Of a stretch of 8,803 bases of DNA, positions 8,317-8,803 are shown one piece after another (the stretch's first letter is position 1; each line of letters opens with the position of its first letter). A program made the translations under genes and the position numbers. The DNA lies in NCBI GenBank assembly GCA_016281295.1, contig JAEEII010000197.1, positions 1 to 8,803 on the forward strand, read 5' to 3'. Source of the stretch: Bacteroidales bacterium (GTDB lineage: Bacteria > Bacteroidota > Bacteroidia > Bacteroidales > F082). The notes under the pieces were generated by a model that searched no databases, had not been told where the DNA came from, and was given only the letters and a program-made list of their open reading frames with translations.

Positions 8317-8366
8317 ACCATTGAAAACCTGCAAAGCATTAACTATCATCAATTTATTACGATTGG
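8317..8366. other. cas-proximal flank of the CRISPR array (possible integration leader)
   Basis: This is a 50-base AT-rich stretch between the terminator and the first repeat. I see no TTG-N19-TAnnTTTG promoter in it on either strand. Because repeats 1-5 are identical and only the far repeat 6 is altered, this side may be the site where new spacers enter, but it could equally be just the downstream flank of the pre-crRNA. Confidence 0.35.
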
Positions 8367-8803
8367 GGTGTTTATCAATGATGTCAATGTCCTCTTTTTA
8401 AGCAATTCACAACCCTTGAAGATGAGCGCTCTGGATGATCGTGGTGTTTATCAATGATGTCAATGTCCTCTTTTTAAGCAATTCACAACACATGGAAAGA
8501 TCAAACCACACATTCATCGGTGTTTATCAATGATGTCAATGTCCTCTTTTTAAGCAATTCACAACCTGCCCCGACGCAAACGAAAATATCCTCCTGGTGT
8601 TTATCAATGATGTCAATGTCCTCTTTTTAAGCAATTCACAACTGTCGGTGGAAGCGTGTCTGTGGATATATTGGTGTTTATCAATGATGTCAATGTCCTC
8701 TTTTTAAGCAATTCACAACTTTGCATTCCATCTCATTGCAGATTGGAAGGTGTTTATCAATGATGTCAATGTCCTCTTTTTAAGCAATTCACCACGTCTC
8801 TCA
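8367..8803 (-). CRISPR. CRISPR array, type II-C, six repeats visible, running off the window
   Basis: Six 47-nt repeats start at 8367, 8443, 8519, 8596, 8673 and 8749. On the plus strand each begins GGTGTTTATC and ends AATTCACAAC. Repeats 1-5 are identical; repeat 6 differs by one base at 8793. Five spacers of 29, 29, 30, 30 and 29 nt lie at 8414-8442, 8490-8518, 8566-8595, 8643-8672 and 8720-8748; they are unrelated to each other and I see no copy of them elsewhere in the window. The last 8 bases (8796-8803) are either a sixth spacer or flanking DNA. The crRNA sense is minus: there the repeat reads GTTGTGAATTGCTTAAAAAG, the part that pairs with the tracrRNA anti-repeat at 2752-2773. The array is thus read towards cas2. 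Confidence 0.98.
8749..8795 (-). repeat. variant CRISPR repeat 6
   Basis: This repeat matches the other five except for C instead of A at 8793, so it ends ATTCACCAC. In crRNA sense this is position 3 (T to G), which replaces a U-A pair with the tracrRNA by a G-A mismatch next to the spacer. Degenerate repeats often mark the old end of an array, so this may be the terminal repeat. Confidence 0.85.

Noticed and set aside
8248..8366. The gap between cas2 and the array, examined as an alternative tracrRNA site.
   Set aside because: No stretch resembles the repeat beyond a few bases. The strong hairpin at 8284-8316 is a terminator only.

Overview
The window looks like a chromosomal segment of a Bacteroidota bacterium, most likely Bacteroidales (Prevotella-like; genus not resolvable). 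The clearest sign is the promoter grammar. Three start sites carry TTG-N19-TAnnTTTG, the -33/-7 signature of Bacteroidota primary sigma factor, and Shine-Dalgarno sequences are absent or weak. The 47-nt CRISPR repeat that reads GTTGTG... on the minus strand, paired with a ~1400-residue Cas9, also fits Bacteroidota type II-C systems.

Left part (1-2580): ordinary chromosomal genes with GC-rich coding sequence. These are the first 17 codons of an exported protein leaving the window (minus), a carbon-starvation/CstA-family transporter (minus, 157-1629), and divergent to it an unrecognised secreted protein (plus, 1750-2496) closed by a hairpin at 2544-2572.

Middle and right (2581-8803): a compact type II-C CRISPR-Cas locus, cas9-cas1-cas2 followed by a repeat array, with no csn2 or cas4. 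A plus-strand promoter (2621-2650) sits at the end of a perfect 23-bp tandem duplication and should start cas9 mRNA near 2656. Inside the resulting ~157-nt leader, on the opposite strand, lies a previously unlabelled tracrRNA (about 2774 to 2694). It has its own near-perfect promoter, an anti-repeat pairing with the first 20 nt of the crRNA repeat, an AAUAAGG-GGCUAUAAGCC nexus and an 11-bp terminator hairpin. tracrRNA is therefore complementary to the cas9 mRNA leader. cas1 starts 9 nt after cas9, and cas2 overlaps cas1 in a TAATG. A strong bidirectional terminator (8284-8316) separates cas2 from the array.

The array (8367 to the window end) has six 47-nt repeats and five 29-30 nt spacers. 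The anti-repeat fixes the crRNA sense as minus, so the array is read towards the cas genes. How it works together: Cas1-Cas2 add spacers; pre-crRNA pairs with tracrRNA; Cas9 with all RuvC and HNH catalytic residues intact cuts the target. The protein-coding part is a known system type. The less ordinary parts are the nested antisense architecture upstream of cas9, the tandem duplication at its promoter, and the sharp base-composition difference between cas9 (AT-rich) and cas1-cas2 (GC-rich).
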